From positions 372,001 through 436,000 of the forward strand of contig NZ_JAACJR010000003.1 in NCBI RefSeq assembly GCF_009939225.1: a stretch of 64,000 bases of DNA. Reading direction: 5' to 3'. This document shows, one piece after another, positions 50,464 to 58,808 of the stretch. Under the pieces are notes generated by a model. The model worked only from the letters and a program-made list of their open reading frames with translations, was not told the DNA's origin and made no database searches. How positions within the stretch are numbered: the first letter of the stretch is position 1; the number at the start of each line of letters is the position of its first letter. The stretch comes from Sediminibacterium soli. GTDB lineage: Bacteria > Bacteroidota > Bacteroidia > Chitinophagales > Chitinophagaceae. Made by a program: the position numbers and the translations under genes.

Positions 50464-51342
50464 ATGGATGTTTTCACGATAAAAGACATCGAAAACCTTA
50501 CGGGCATCAAGGCGCATACCATCCGGGTATGGGAACAGCGCTATTCCTTTCTCCAGCCCAGGCGCACCACTACCAATATCCGCTTCTATTCGGGCAACCA
50601 GCTGCAGAAAATCCTGGGCATTGCCCTGCTGAACAAATACGGGTATAAAATATCCCATATAGACCGGATGAGCACCGCGGAGATCGACCGCAGGATCAGC
50701 GAGCTCCCCCACGAACAGGCGCAGCAGGAACGGCTTGTAAATGACCTGCTCACTGCCATGACATCGCTGCAGCTGGAAGCGTTCGGCGAAATACTCGACA
50801 GCGATATCCGCAAAAAAGGCATTGAACACACCATTCTCCAGCTTATTTTCCCTTTTCTTGACAGACTGGGATTGTTATGGCTGACCAACCATGTTCAACC
50901 GGCACACGAACACCTGGTGAGTAATATCATCCGTCAGAAACTGATCCTGGGCATCGAAAAACTGGGTGTTCGCTCTTCGGCCCAGTCGGCGGTGTTGCTG
51001 TTGCCGGAAGGTGAGCACCATGAACTGGCATTGCTGTTTATTCAGTATCTCCTGAAACGCCGGGGTATAAAGACCTGGTACCTGGGTGCAGATACCCCTT
51101 TTACCGAATTCCTGTACATCGCAAAAAAAGTAAAACCGGATTTCGTATTCACACATATCACGGCCCCCGCGGGTAATTTTAAACTGGCCAGGTATATCGC
51201 CGACATACATACCGGTCTTCCGGGTGTACAAGCCATCCTGTCGGGCGCGTTTGTACATGGCTACCACCGTAAAACACCCGGCAGTATCCACCTCATGCGC
51301 ACGCTGGAGTCCATCACCGCTTTTATCGATACCCTGCCCTGA
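50464..51342 (+). CDS. CarH/LitR-like MerR-family B12 photoreceptor regulator
   Basis: CarH-type repressors use adenosylcobalamin as a light sensor: light breaks the Co-C bond, the tetramer falls apart and carotenoid genes are expressed. The 292-residue protein has a MerR DNA-binding domain (residues 3-70, FTIKDIENLTGIKAHTIRVWEQRY). A four-helix region follows with W-x9-EH (Trp139, Glu149, His150), the light-sensing motif of CarH. The cobalamin domain contains EGEHHELAL, placing His186 as the lower B12 ligand, and TWYLGADTP. It precedes an ECF sigma factor and the carotenoid operon and has its own terminator. An inverted repeat CCGTT-N5-AACGG (50448-50462) lies just before the start. Confidence 0.9.
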   Translation: MDVFTIKDIENLTGIKAHTIRVWEQRYSFLQPRRTTTNIRFYSGNQLQKILGIALLNKYGYKISHIDRMSTAEIDRRISELPHEQAQQERLVNDLLTAMTSLQLEAFGEILDSDIRKKGIEHTILQLIFPFLDRLGLLWLTNHVQPAHEHLVSNIIRQKLILGIEKLGVRSSAQSAVLLLPEGEHHELALLFIQYLLKRRGIKTWYLGADTPFTEFLYIAKKVKPDFVFTHITAPAGNFKLARYIADIHTGLPGVQAILSGAFVHGYHRKTPGSIHLMRTLESITAFIDTLP

Positions 51343-51368
51343 CCAATCTTTTGTGGAATTTACAGGAT

Positions 51369-51392
51369 ACCCGTTTACGGGTCTGTTTTTTT
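51369..51392 (+). terminator. Terminator after the CarH-like gene
   Basis: ACCCG (51369-51373) and CGGGT (51378-51382) form a short stem with loop TTTA, followed by CTG and a run of T residues to 51392. It separates the regulator from the sigma-factor and carotenoid unit. Confidence 0.65.
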
Positions 51393-51395
51393 GTT

Positions 51396-51403
51396 TAACT
51401 TTA
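51396..51403 (+). promoter_or_regulatory. Candidate -7 element of the sigma/carotenoid operon
   Basis: TAACTTTA resembles TAnnTTTG with the last base changed, directly after the CarH terminator and 27 bases before the ATG at 51431. A CarH operator would be expected to overlap this region. Confidence 0.35.
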
Positions 51404-51430
51404 TTATGCTAAACCTTAAACAGAATAAAC

Positions 51431-51928
51431 ATGTCTATCCTGGAATTTAACCGCATGCTGGAGAACCAGTCCGAGGCGCTCAGGCCATTTGCGATCACGC
51501 TGACCCGTGACCACGAAGCCGCCCAGGACCTGTACCAGGAAACCCTGTTCCGTGCATTGGCCAATAAGGATAAATACCATATGGGCACCAATCTCAAAGC
51601 CTGGCTGTATACCATCATGCGGAATATTTTTATCAATAACTACCGCAAAAAAACCAGGCACGACGAGCTGTTCGATACCAGGCAATCTGTTGAAAATATG
51701 TCGGGCCGGGCGCAGGCGGTGGAGAACGACGCGATCGCCGGTTTGCATATAAAAGAGATCAAAAAAGCGATACACGGTTTGCCCGAGATATTCCGTAACC
51801 CATTCCTTTTGTATTTTGACGGTTACCGGTATCACGAGATCGCCCGGATGATGCGGGAGCCGCTGGGAACGATCAAAAGCCGTATCCATTTTGCCCGCAA
51901 ATTGCTGAAGACAGAAATCGACCGCTAA
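51431..51928 (+). CDS. ECF sigma factor at the head of the carotenoid operon
   Basis: The 165-residue protein is a sigma-70 family ECF factor. Region 2 includes LRPFAITLTRDHEAAQDLYQETLFRALANKDKY and NLKAWLYTIMRNIFINNYRKK. Region 4 includes KAIHGLPEIFRNPFLLYFDGYRYHEIARMMREPLGTIKSRIHFARKLL. It starts 88 bases after the CarH-like gene and lies 25 bases before crtI. The arrangement resembles the litR-litS pair of Streptomyces, where light-released LitR control switches on an ECF factor and carotenoid genes. No anti-sigma gene is adjacent. Confidence 0.9.
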   Translation: MSILEFNRMLENQSEALRPFAITLTRDHEAAQDLYQETLFRALANKDKYHMGTNLKAWLYTIMRNIFINNYRKKTRHDELFDTRQSVENMSGRAQAVENDAIAGLHIKEIKKAIHGLPEIFRNPFLLYFDGYRYHEIARMMREPLGTIKSRIHFARKLLKTEIDR

Positions 51929-51953
51929 TATAAAACCACAATCACCCACGCCG

Positions 51954-53447
51954 TTGAACAAAAAAGCGATCATTATCGGAAGCGGTTTTGCCGGGCTATC
52001 AGCAGCCAGTTTTTTGGCCAAAGCCGGCTGGGAGGTTACCGTGCTCGAGAAACAGCCTGGTCCGGGTGGCCGCGCGGGACAATGGATAGCCGAAGGCTTC
52101 CGTTTTGATATGGGCCCCAGCTGGTACTGGATGCCTGAGGTATTTGACAGGTATTTTGCTCAGTTCGGAAAAAAAACAGGCGATTATTACACGCTGCAAA
52201 GACTCGACCCTTCGTACCGCATATACGATACGGACGGGGCCATGGATATTCCGGCAGATTATGAGGCATTGAAACGGTTGTTTGCTTCTATCGAAAAAGG
52301 CGCCGACCACCAGCTTGATCGTTTTTTGAACGGGGCTGCTTACAAATACCGCGTGGGTATGGAAAAACTGGTGTTCAGGCCCGGCAGGTCTTTGACAGAA
52401 TTTTTGGACCGCGACCTGCTTACCGGTTTGTTCAAACTGGATGTGTTCCGCTCTATGCGTTCGCATGTAAAACAGTATTTCAGGCACCAGAAACTCCGCC
52501 GACTTATGGAATTTCCGGTGCTTTTTCTCGGAGCGATGCCCGATCAGATACCCGCCCTCTACAGTCTGATGAACTATGCCGATATCAGGGGCGGTACCTG
52601 GTATCCGGAAAAAGGAATGTACCAGGTGGTGGAAGCCATGTATACGCTGGCCCTTGCACTGGGCGTCCGTTTTCATTTTGAAGAAGCGGCCGAGGCAATC
52701 ACGGTACAGGACCATGTAGCCACAGGTGTGGTAACGAACAGACAGGGAAACCGCGTTACGCATACGGCGGATGCGGTGATCGCCGCAGCGGATTACCACC
52801 ATGTGGAAACCTGTTTGTTACCGGCGCAGTACCGGAGTTATTCAGATGCATACTGGAACAAGCGGGTAATGGCGCCTTCCTGTTTGTTGTATTATGTGGG
52901 ACTGTCAACCAGGCTCAGTGGTATTACGCATCATTCCCTGTTCCTGGATGCGGATTTTGATATGCATGGGCGGCAGATCTACCACGAGCCGCAATGGCCC
53001 AGCAATCCGTTGTTCTATGCCTGCGCCAGTGCCGTTACCGATCCCGGCGCGGCGCCTGCGGGCTGCGAAAATCTGTTTTTGTTGGTACCCGTGGCGGCCG
53101 GTTTGCAAAACGATGACGAGGCGCTGCGCGAAGATTATTTCCGTCGCATCATCAGGCGGATGGAAAAACATACCGGGCAACAGATCGAAAAACACATCAT
53201 GTATAAAAAAACTTTTGCCAACAGCGATTTCGTATATGCTTATAACTCTTTTAAAGGCAATGCTTACGGACTGGCGAATACGCTGCTTCAGACAGCGCTG
53301 CTGAAACCCGCATGTAAAAGCAAAAAAGTCAGCAACCTGTTTTTTACAGGGCAGCTGACGGTTCCGGGGCCGGGTGTGCCGCCAAGCCTGATCAGCGGGG
53401 AGGTAGTGGCCGGGGAAGTACAGAAAATGTTTGACCGTAAAAAATGA
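51954..53447 (+). CDS. crtI: Phytoene desaturase
   Basis: CrtI converts phytoene to lycopene. The 497-residue protein starts at a TTG (51954), with the FAD-binding motif immediately behind (KKAIIIGSGFAGLSAASFLAK). Further family segments are EKQPGPGGRAGQWIAEGFRFDMGPSWYWMPE and the C-terminal NLFFTGQLTVPGPGVPPSLISGE. It is first of the carotenoid structural genes; crtB begins 46 bases after its stop. Confidence 0.93.
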   Translation: MNKKAIIIGSGFAGLSAASFLAKAGWEVTVLEKQPGPGGRAGQWIAEGFRFDMGPSWYWMPEVFDRYFAQFGKKTGDYYTLQRLDPSYRIYDTDGAMDIPADYEALKRLFASIEKGADHQLDRFLNGAAYKYRVGMEKLVFRPGRSLTEFLDRDLLTGLFKLDVFRSMRSHVKQYFRHQKLRRLMEFPVLFLGAMPDQIPALYSLMNYADIRGGTWYPEKGMYQVVEAMYTLALALGVRFHFEEAAEAITVQDHVATGVVTNRQGNRVTHTADAVIAAADYHHVETCLLPAQYRSYSDAYWNKRVMAPSCLLYYVGLSTRLSGITHHSLFLDADFDMHGRQIYHEPQWPSNPLFYACASAVTDPGAAPAGCENLFLLVPVAAGLQNDDEALREDYFRRIIRRMEKHTGQQIEKHIMYKKTFANSDFVYAYNSFKGNAYGLANTLLQTALLKPACKSKKVSNLFFTGQLTVPGPGVPPSLISGEVVAGEVQKMFDRKK

Positions 53448-53493
53448 TTACAGGCAGATCGATCGCTATCGCAGACCTTATAAAACCTATTGT

Positions 53494-54330
53494 ATGATGC
53501 AACTCTTTCACCAGGTGAGCCAGGATTGCAGCAGGATCACCACCGAGCAGTACAGCACCAGTTTTTCGGGGGCAATCAGGCTGCTGCACAAAGACCTGCG
53601 CGCACATATCTGTAATATCTACGGGTTTGTTCGCCTGGCGGATGAAGTGGTGGACAGCTTCCACGATTTTAATAAAGCCGCGTTGCTGCTGCAGCTGCGC
53701 AACGAAACGCTGGATGCGATCGACCAGGGCATCAGCATCAATCCCATCCTGCATAGTTTTCAGCTTACGGTAAACCGCTATGCGATCGACCGGGCGCTGG
53801 TACTCGATTTTCTCCGGAGTATGGAAATGGATCTTACCAGCCGTACCTATGATCGCACGGGCTACGATACCTATATCTATGGCAGCGCAGAAGTGGTGGG
53901 CCTGATGTGTCTCCATGTTTTTTGCGATGGAAATATGTCGTTGTACCCTCAGCTGGCTCCCTACGCCAGAAGCCTTGGCGCCGCCTTTCAGAAAGTGAAT
54001 TTTCTCAGGGATATCAAGGCCGATAACGAAGAACTGAAACGCATGTATTTTCCGCACTGCGATTTCGGCAATTTCACCGCCAAGGATAAACTTGCCATAG
54101 AGGCCGATATCCAGAAAGATTTTGAACATGCCTACGAGGGTATCATATACCTTCCCTGGAAAGCCAGATTTGGGGTGTATGTGGCCTATAAATATTACCT
54201 GTCGCTTTTCCGCAAGATCCGCAGGCTGCAGCCACAGTCCATCCTGCATACCAGGATACGTATTCCCGATTACGGCAAACTGTTCATTCTTGCCAAAGCC
54301 GGCATACGGCAGCAATTAAATCTCCTGTAA
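53494..54330 (+). CDS. crtB: Phytoene synthase
   Basis: CrtB condenses two GGPP molecules to phytoene. I use the ATG at 53494 (MMQLFHQVSQDCSRITTEQY); an upstream frame overlaps the crtI end. The product has 278 residues. The two Asp-rich motifs DEVVD (in FVRLADEVVDSF) and DIKAD (in VNFLRDIKADNEEL) bind diphosphate through magnesium. EVVGLMCLHVF is also typical. The geranylgeranyl diphosphate synthase needed upstream is not in the window. Confidence 0.93.
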   Translation: MMQLFHQVSQDCSRITTEQYSTSFSGAIRLLHKDLRAHICNIYGFVRLADEVVDSFHDFNKAALLLQLRNETLDAIDQGISINPILHSFQLTVNRYAIDRALVLDFLRSMEMDLTSRTYDRTGYDTYIYGSAEVVGLMCLHVFCDGNMSLYPQLAPYARSLGAAFQKVNFLRDIKADNEELKRMYFPHCDFGNFTAKDKLAIEADIQKDFEHAYEGIIYLPWKARFGVYVAYKYYLSLFRKIRRLQPQSILHTRIRIPDYGKLFILAKAGIRQQLNLL

Positions 54331-54468
54331 ACGGAATTGGTATGCGTGGTACACATGTCGTTTTTTGACAAGGCCTTTTATGCAGGGAAGACTATCGCGG
54401 AGCGGTTGCCGCTTATGTTTAACCACCCTTTTCACCAACAACCTACAACTTATCGCTTAATTTTAAGT

Positions 54469-54996
54469 ATGGAACAGGTGATTCTCGTAGACGAACAGGA
54501 TAATGCCATCGGTGCCATGGAAAAAATGGAAGCGCATCGCAACGGATCCCTGCACCGTGCGTTTTCTGTATTTGTGTTTAATGGCAGTAATGAAATGCTG
54601 CTGCAGAAACGCGCAGTGGGCAAATACCATAGCGGCGGTTTGTGGACGAACAGCTGCTGCAGTCACCCCAAACCCGGCGAGGCTACCGCAGAAGCGGCTG
54701 CGAGAAGGCTGCGCGAAGAGATGGGGTTCACGGTTCCATTGCAGCCCGTATTCTCATTCGTATACAGGGCCGATTTTGAGAACGGCCTTACAGAACATGA
54801 ATACGATCATGTGCTGGCCGGATTTTATAACGGGCCCGTTGACCCCGATCCGCAGGAAGTGGGCGGGTATGCCTGGTGGACGATGACCCAGGTAGAAAAC
54901 CGGTTGCAGCAATCGCCCGATTGTTTCACGGCCTGGTTCCGTATTGCTTTTCCGAAGATCCGGGGTTGGTGGGAACAAAATACGGCGCTTGTATGA
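54469..54996 (+). CDS. idi: Isopentenyl-diphosphate delta-isomerase, type I
   Basis: Idi interconverts IPP and DMAPP, supplying isoprenoid precursors. I start at the ATG at 54469 (MEQVILVDEQDNAIGAMEKM), the conserved start. The product has 175 residues. Catalytic Cys and metal-ligand regions are WTNSCCSHPKPGE and the Nudix-like AAARRLREEMGF. EHEYDHVLAGFY is also typical. Its stop overlaps the next start (ATGA), so it is part of the carotenoid operon. Confidence 0.94.
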   Translation: MEQVILVDEQDNAIGAMEKMEAHRNGSLHRAFSVFVFNGSNEMLLQKRAVGKYHSGGLWTNSCCSHPKPGEATAEAAARRLREEMGFTVPLQPVFSFVYRADFENGLTEHEYDHVLAGFYNGPVDPDPQEVGGYAWWTMTQVENRLQQSPDCFTAWFRIAFPKIRGWWEQNTALV

Positions 54997-56492
54997 GCCA
55001 TTCTCCACGGGCAGTGATCATCGGCGCCGGTATCGCCGGCATCGCCAGCGCCATCCGGCTGGTCATGCAGGGCATGGCCGTAACCGTTTTTGAAAAGAAC
55101 GACCATCCCGGCGGAAAAATACATGCATTTGAACGGAACGGATATCATTTTGATGCAGGCCCCAGCCTGTTCACCATGCCGGAAAACATAGAAGAACTGT
55201 TTGCCCTGGCGGGCGAACCCATACAGGATTATTTCCGGTACGAAAAACTGCCGGTTACCTGCCGCTATGTATACGAAGACGGGTCAGTGATCAATGCCTA
55301 TGCCGATAAAGAACGGCTGGCTGCAGAGATAGCAGAAAAAACAGGCGAGTCGCCACAGGCGCTTGCATCGTACCTCGAAGCGTCGGCATCCATCTTTCAA
55401 CATATCGGCGATATATTTATCAATCATTCCCTGCATAAGCGATCCACTTTACTGAAAGCGCCGGTGGCCAAAGCCCTGCTGAAAACAAAATGGTCCTACC
55501 TGTTCCATTCGCTCGACAGGTACAACAGGCATGCTTTCCGGCATCCCGCACTGGTGCAGCTGTTCAACCGCTTTGCCACCTATAACGGCAGCGATCCTTA
55601 CCGCGCGCCGGGTATGCTGGGACTGATACCGCACCTGGAGTTCAATAGCGGTGTATATTATCCCCGCGGTGGAATGGTCAGCATCGCCACTGCGCTCCAC
55701 CAACTGGCGCTTCGTAAAGGCGTGCAGTTTCATTTCGGCACCCCGGTGCAGCGGATCATCTGTCACGAAAGAAAAGCGAGGGGTGTGGTGGTCAATAATG
55801 AAAACATCATGTGCGACCTGGTCGTCAGCAACCTCGATGTGTATTTTACTTACGGGAGACTGCTGAACGATGGTCTTATGGCGCAGAAACTGCTGCGTCA
55901 GGAGCGAAGCAGCAGCGCGCTGATATTTTACTGGGGCATCAACCGGTCTTTCCCGGAATTGCAGCTGCACAATATTTTTTTCTCGGGCGATTATGCCAAG
56001 GAGTTCAGGCATATTTTCGGCCTGCAGCAACCCTATGCCGATCCCACCGTGTATGTGAATATCACCGCCAAACAGGAACCCGGCGTACAGGCCCCCGGGG
56101 GCAGGGAGAACTGGTTTGTGATGGTGAACGCGCCTGCCAACCGCGGCCAGAACTGGCCGGTATTCCGGCAGCAGTACCGCGCATCGGTGATCGGAAAACT
56201 GAACCGGCTGCTGGGCGTTTCGCTGGAACAATATATAGAAACAGAAGAAATACTCGATCCAGTTCAGATAGAAGAACAAACGGGTTCGTTCATGGGTTCT
56301 CTGTATGGAACGAGTTCCAACTCGCGTCTATCGGCTTTCCTCCGTCACCCGAACTTCAGTGAGCGGATCAGGGGATTGTATTTTGTGGGTGGCAGCGTAC
56401 ACCCTGGCGGCGGTATTCCCCTCTGTTTAAAAAGTGCGAAGATCATGAGCGATATTGTGCACCACGATATGCGTAAAGCAGACCGTCACTGA
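54993..56492 (+). CDS. crtD: Second CrtI-type desaturase, probable carotenoid 3,4-desaturase
   Basis: The 499-residue protein is a CrtI-family FAD enzyme distinct from the first (RAVIIGAGIAGIASAIRL near the start; HLEFNSGVYYPRGGMVSIATAL; GLYFVGGSVHPGGGIPLCLKSAK). The start ATG at 54993 overlaps the idi stop. A second desaturase beside a CruF-like hydratase and a CrtZ hydroxylase fits CrtD, which introduces a 3',4' double bond into a hydroxylated acyclic end. The exact activity is inferred from the cluster; a lycopene desaturase or oxidase role cannot be excluded. Confidence 0.82.
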   Translation: MSHSPRAVIIGAGIAGIASAIRLVMQGMAVTVFEKNDHPGGKIHAFERNGYHFDAGPSLFTMPENIEELFALAGEPIQDYFRYEKLPVTCRYVYEDGSVINAYADKERLAAEIAEKTGESPQALASYLEASASIFQHIGDIFINHSLHKRSTLLKAPVAKALLKTKWSYLFHSLDRYNRHAFRHPALVQLFNRFATYNGSDPYRAPGMLGLIPHLEFNSGVYYPRGGMVSIATALHQLALRKGVQFHFGTPVQRIICHERKARGVVVNNENIMCDLVVSNLDVYFTYGRLLNDGLMAQKLLRQERSSSALIFYWGINRSFPELQLHNIFFSGDYAKEFRHIFGLQQPYADPTVYVNITAKQEPGVQAPGGRENWFVMVNAPANRGQNWPVFRQQYRASVIGKLNRLLGVSLEQYIETEEILDPVQIEEQTGSFMGSLYGTSSNSRLSAFLRHPNFSERIRGLYFVGGSVHPGGGIPLCLKSAKIMSDIVHHDMRKADRH

Positions 56493-56496
56493 ACCC

Positions 56497-57180
56497 ATGC
56501 GTTTTTCCAAAGAACATACCGCCAGTTTTCTTGCCGTGCTTTTCCACGCCTGCGGCGCCATCGGTATTCTGTGCACGCCATACCGGGAATGGTTTATCCG
56601 CAGCACACCGTTCAATCTGTTGCTGATGACCCTGTTGCTGGTATGGAACCAGAAGGAAAAAACGGTGCGCTTTTTTTTATTCCTGGGGCTAAGTTTTTGT
56701 ACGGGTATGTTCACCGAAATGCTGGGTGTGCATACCGGCTGGCTGTTTGGCAACTATGTTTACGGTGATGCCATGGGCTGGAAATGGAACGGCGTGCCAC
56801 TGCTGATAGGGTTGAACTGGTTCCTGATCCTATTCTGCTGCGGCTCGGTCATAACCCGCCTCACAGAATGGGTGCGGGAAAAAGCGGCTGCTGAAGGACG
56901 GGTATTACCCGAACGGCTGGCGAAAATATCCTTTGTGCTCGACGGCGCGTTACTGGCGGTATGCTTCGACTGGCTGATGGAGCCGGTGGCCGCAAAGCTG
57001 GGTTTCTGGCAGTGGGAGCATGATGATATACCGTTTTATAATTACGCGTCCTGGTTTTTGATCAGCCTGGTGTTGCTGGTGGTTTTGCGTATTTTTTCCT
57101 TTAAACATACCAACCATTTCGCGGTACATTTGTTTATCATACAGGCGCTTTTTTTCCTTGCGTTGCGAACATTTTTATAA
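56497..57180 (+). CDS. cruF: CruF-like carotenoid 1',2'-hydratase
   Basis: CruF hydrates the acyclic end of gamma-carotene at C1'. The 227-residue protein is integral to the membrane, with about seven helices (FLAVLFHACGAIGILCTPY; VPLLIGLNWFLILFCCGSVI; ISFVLDGALLAVCFDWLMEPVAAKLGFW). These match the carotenoid biosynthesis DUF422 family. I use the ATG at 56497 (MRFSKEHTASFLAV), four bases after the crtD-like stop. It lies three bases before crtZ. Confidence 0.85.
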   Translation: MRFSKEHTASFLAVLFHACGAIGILCTPYREWFIRSTPFNLLLMTLLLVWNQKEKTVRFFLFLGLSFCTGMFTEMLGVHTGWLFGNYVYGDAMGWKWNGVPLLIGLNWFLILFCCGSVITRLTEWVREKAAAEGRVLPERLAKISFVLDGALLAVCFDWLMEPVAAKLGFWQWEHDDIPFYNYASWFLISLVLLVVLRIFSFKHTNHFAVHLFIIQALFFLALRTFL

Positions 57181-57182
57181 TC

Positions 57183-57656
57183 ATGTGGGCATACCTGGTC
57201 ATAGCACTGATAAGTTTTTGCCTGATGGAAGGCATTACCTGGCTCACGCACCGGTATGTGATGCATGGGTTTCTCTGGTACCTGCACGAAGACCACCATC
57301 GAAAACGCCCCGGATTTTTTGAGAAGAACGATGCTTTCTTTGTCATATTCGCCATACCAAGCTGGCTATGCATTATGCTGGGCAGTATGTACGGGGCCCA
57401 CTGGGTGGTGAGCATCGGGGCGGGCATTGCGTTATACGGACTGGCGTATTTTCTTGTACACGAAGTGATCATACACCAGCGGTTCAAATGGTTTTCCCGC
57501 AGCACCAACCGTTATATACGCGCCATCCGCCGGGCCCATAAAATGCATCACAAACATCTCGACAGGCACGAAGGAGAGAGTTTCGGGATGTTGTTCGTGG
57601 CAAAAAAATACTGGGATAAAGTGCGGGACGGCGAAAAACACCCACAACAGGCCTGA
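57183..57656 (+). CDS. crtZ: Beta-carotene 3-hydroxylase CrtZ
   Basis: CrtZ adds hydroxyl groups at C3 of beta-ionone rings. The 157-residue membrane protein keeps the di-iron histidine clusters: HRYVMHGFLWYLHEDHHRKRP and HEVIIHQRFKW, then HKMHHKHLDRHEGESFGML. Four helices are predicted. The start ATG at 57183 follows the cruF stop by two bases. Confidence 0.93.
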   Translation: MWAYLVIALISFCLMEGITWLTHRYVMHGFLWYLHEDHHRKRPGFFEKNDAFFVIFAIPSWLCIMLGSMYGAHWVVSIGAGIALYGLAYFLVHEVIIHQRFKWFSRSTNRYIRAIRRAHKMHHKHLDRHEGESFGMLFVAKKYWDKVRDGEKHPQQA

Positions 57657-57659
57657 CCA

Positions 57660-58808
57660 TTGCAGCAGGACTACGACTATATCATCACCGGTGCAGGCTG
57701 CGCGGGCATGAGCCTGCTGATGCGGATGCTGTCCGATCCTTTTTTCGGGGATAAGAAGATACTGCTCATCGATCAATCGGAAAAAAAAGCAGACGATCAT
57801 ACCTGGTGTTTCTGGGAAAAGGAAGACGATGTTTTTGAAGCGGTGGTCTCTTCCCGGTGGGAGCAGGCCCGGTTTGTCTCAACCGGTTTTTCGGCAACAC
57901 TCGATCTGTCGCCTTACTGCTATAAAATGATCCGCAGTGCCGATCTCTATCGGCTTGTTCAGCAGAAACAAAAATTGTTTCCCAACTCGGTATGGCTGCA
58001 GTCTGCCGTACGATCGGTGCAAACCCGGGGGGAAATAGCGGTTGTTGAAACGGAAGCCGGGCGTTTTACCGCTGCCTATGTTTTTAACAGCATTTTTTTT
58101 GAACCGCCCGTTATAGGCGGCAATACCTATTTTCTCTGGCAGCATTTTACCGGCTGGTTTATAGAAACCCCCGAGCCGTGTTTTGATAAAAAAACGGCCA
58201 CGCTGATGGATTTTACCACCGATCAGTCTGCCGGCACCAGTTTTCTGTATGTGCTTCCGCTTTCTGCCCGGGCGGCGCTGGTTGAGTATACGGTATTTTC
58301 CGAGCAGTTGCTTCCGCCGCAGGCGTATGAAAAAGGACTGAAGCAATACATCAGCAACACACTGGGAATAACGGCTTATACGATCACGCATACGGAACAG
58401 GGAAAGATACCCATGACCAGCCACCGGTTTCCCGCCTGTAAGGGAAGAGTGGTCAATATAGGCACGGCGGGCGGCGATATTAAACCGAGTACGGGTTATG
58501 GGTTCAGCTCCATACAGCGGCGAACCAAAAATATCGTTGCCTCACTCAAAACAAAAGGGCACCCGTTTGTTGCAGGGGACAGCAAAAGATTCTTTTTTTA
58601 CGACAGCGTGCTGCTGCATGTACTGCAGCGGAAATTATTGCCGGGCAATGCGGTGTTTACGGCTATTTTCCGGCATAACCCGCCGGAACGGGTTTTGTGT
58701 TTTCTTGATAACAGCTCTGTCATATGGCAGGATATACGGCTTATGCGCAGTGTTCCGCAGCGTATCTTCCTTTCCGCCGCCTGGCAGGTATTAACCCGCA
58801 AAACATGA
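57660..58808 (+). CDS. crtY: Lycopene cyclase CrtY
   Basis: CrtY closes one or both ends of lycopene into beta rings. The 382-residue FAD-binding protein starts at a TTG (57660) with YDYIITGAGCAGMSLLMRML, followed by the CrtY motif DDHTWCFWEKEDD. The segments YVLPLSARAALVEYTVFSEQLL and RVVNIGTAGGDIKPSTGYGFSSIQRR are family features. Its stop overlaps the start of the PfkB gene. With CruF and CrtD the expected product keeps one end acyclic. Confidence 0.93.
   Translation: MQQDYDYIITGAGCAGMSLLMRMLSDPFFGDKKILLIDQSEKKADDHTWCFWEKEDDVFEAVVSSRWEQARFVSTGFSATLDLSPYCYKMIRSADLYRLVQQKQKLFPNSVWLQSAVRSVQTRGEIAVVETEAGRFTAAYVFNSIFFEPPVIGGNTYFLWQHFTGWFIETPEPCFDKKTATLMDFTTDQSAGTSFLYVLPLSARAALVEYTVFSEQLLPPQAYEKGLKQYISNTLGITAYTITHTEQGKIPMTSHRFPACKGRVVNIGTAGGDIKPSTGYGFSSIQRRTKNIVASLKTKGHPFVAGDSKRFFFYDSVLLHVLQRKLLPGNAVFTAIFRHNPPERVLCFLDNSSVIWQDIRLMRSVPQRIFLSAAWQVLTRKT

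Noticed and set aside
49690-50829. Open frame of 379 codons on the minus strand across rfbA and the CarH-like gene
   Set aside because: It overlaps two well-identified genes in antisense and has no recognisable motif.
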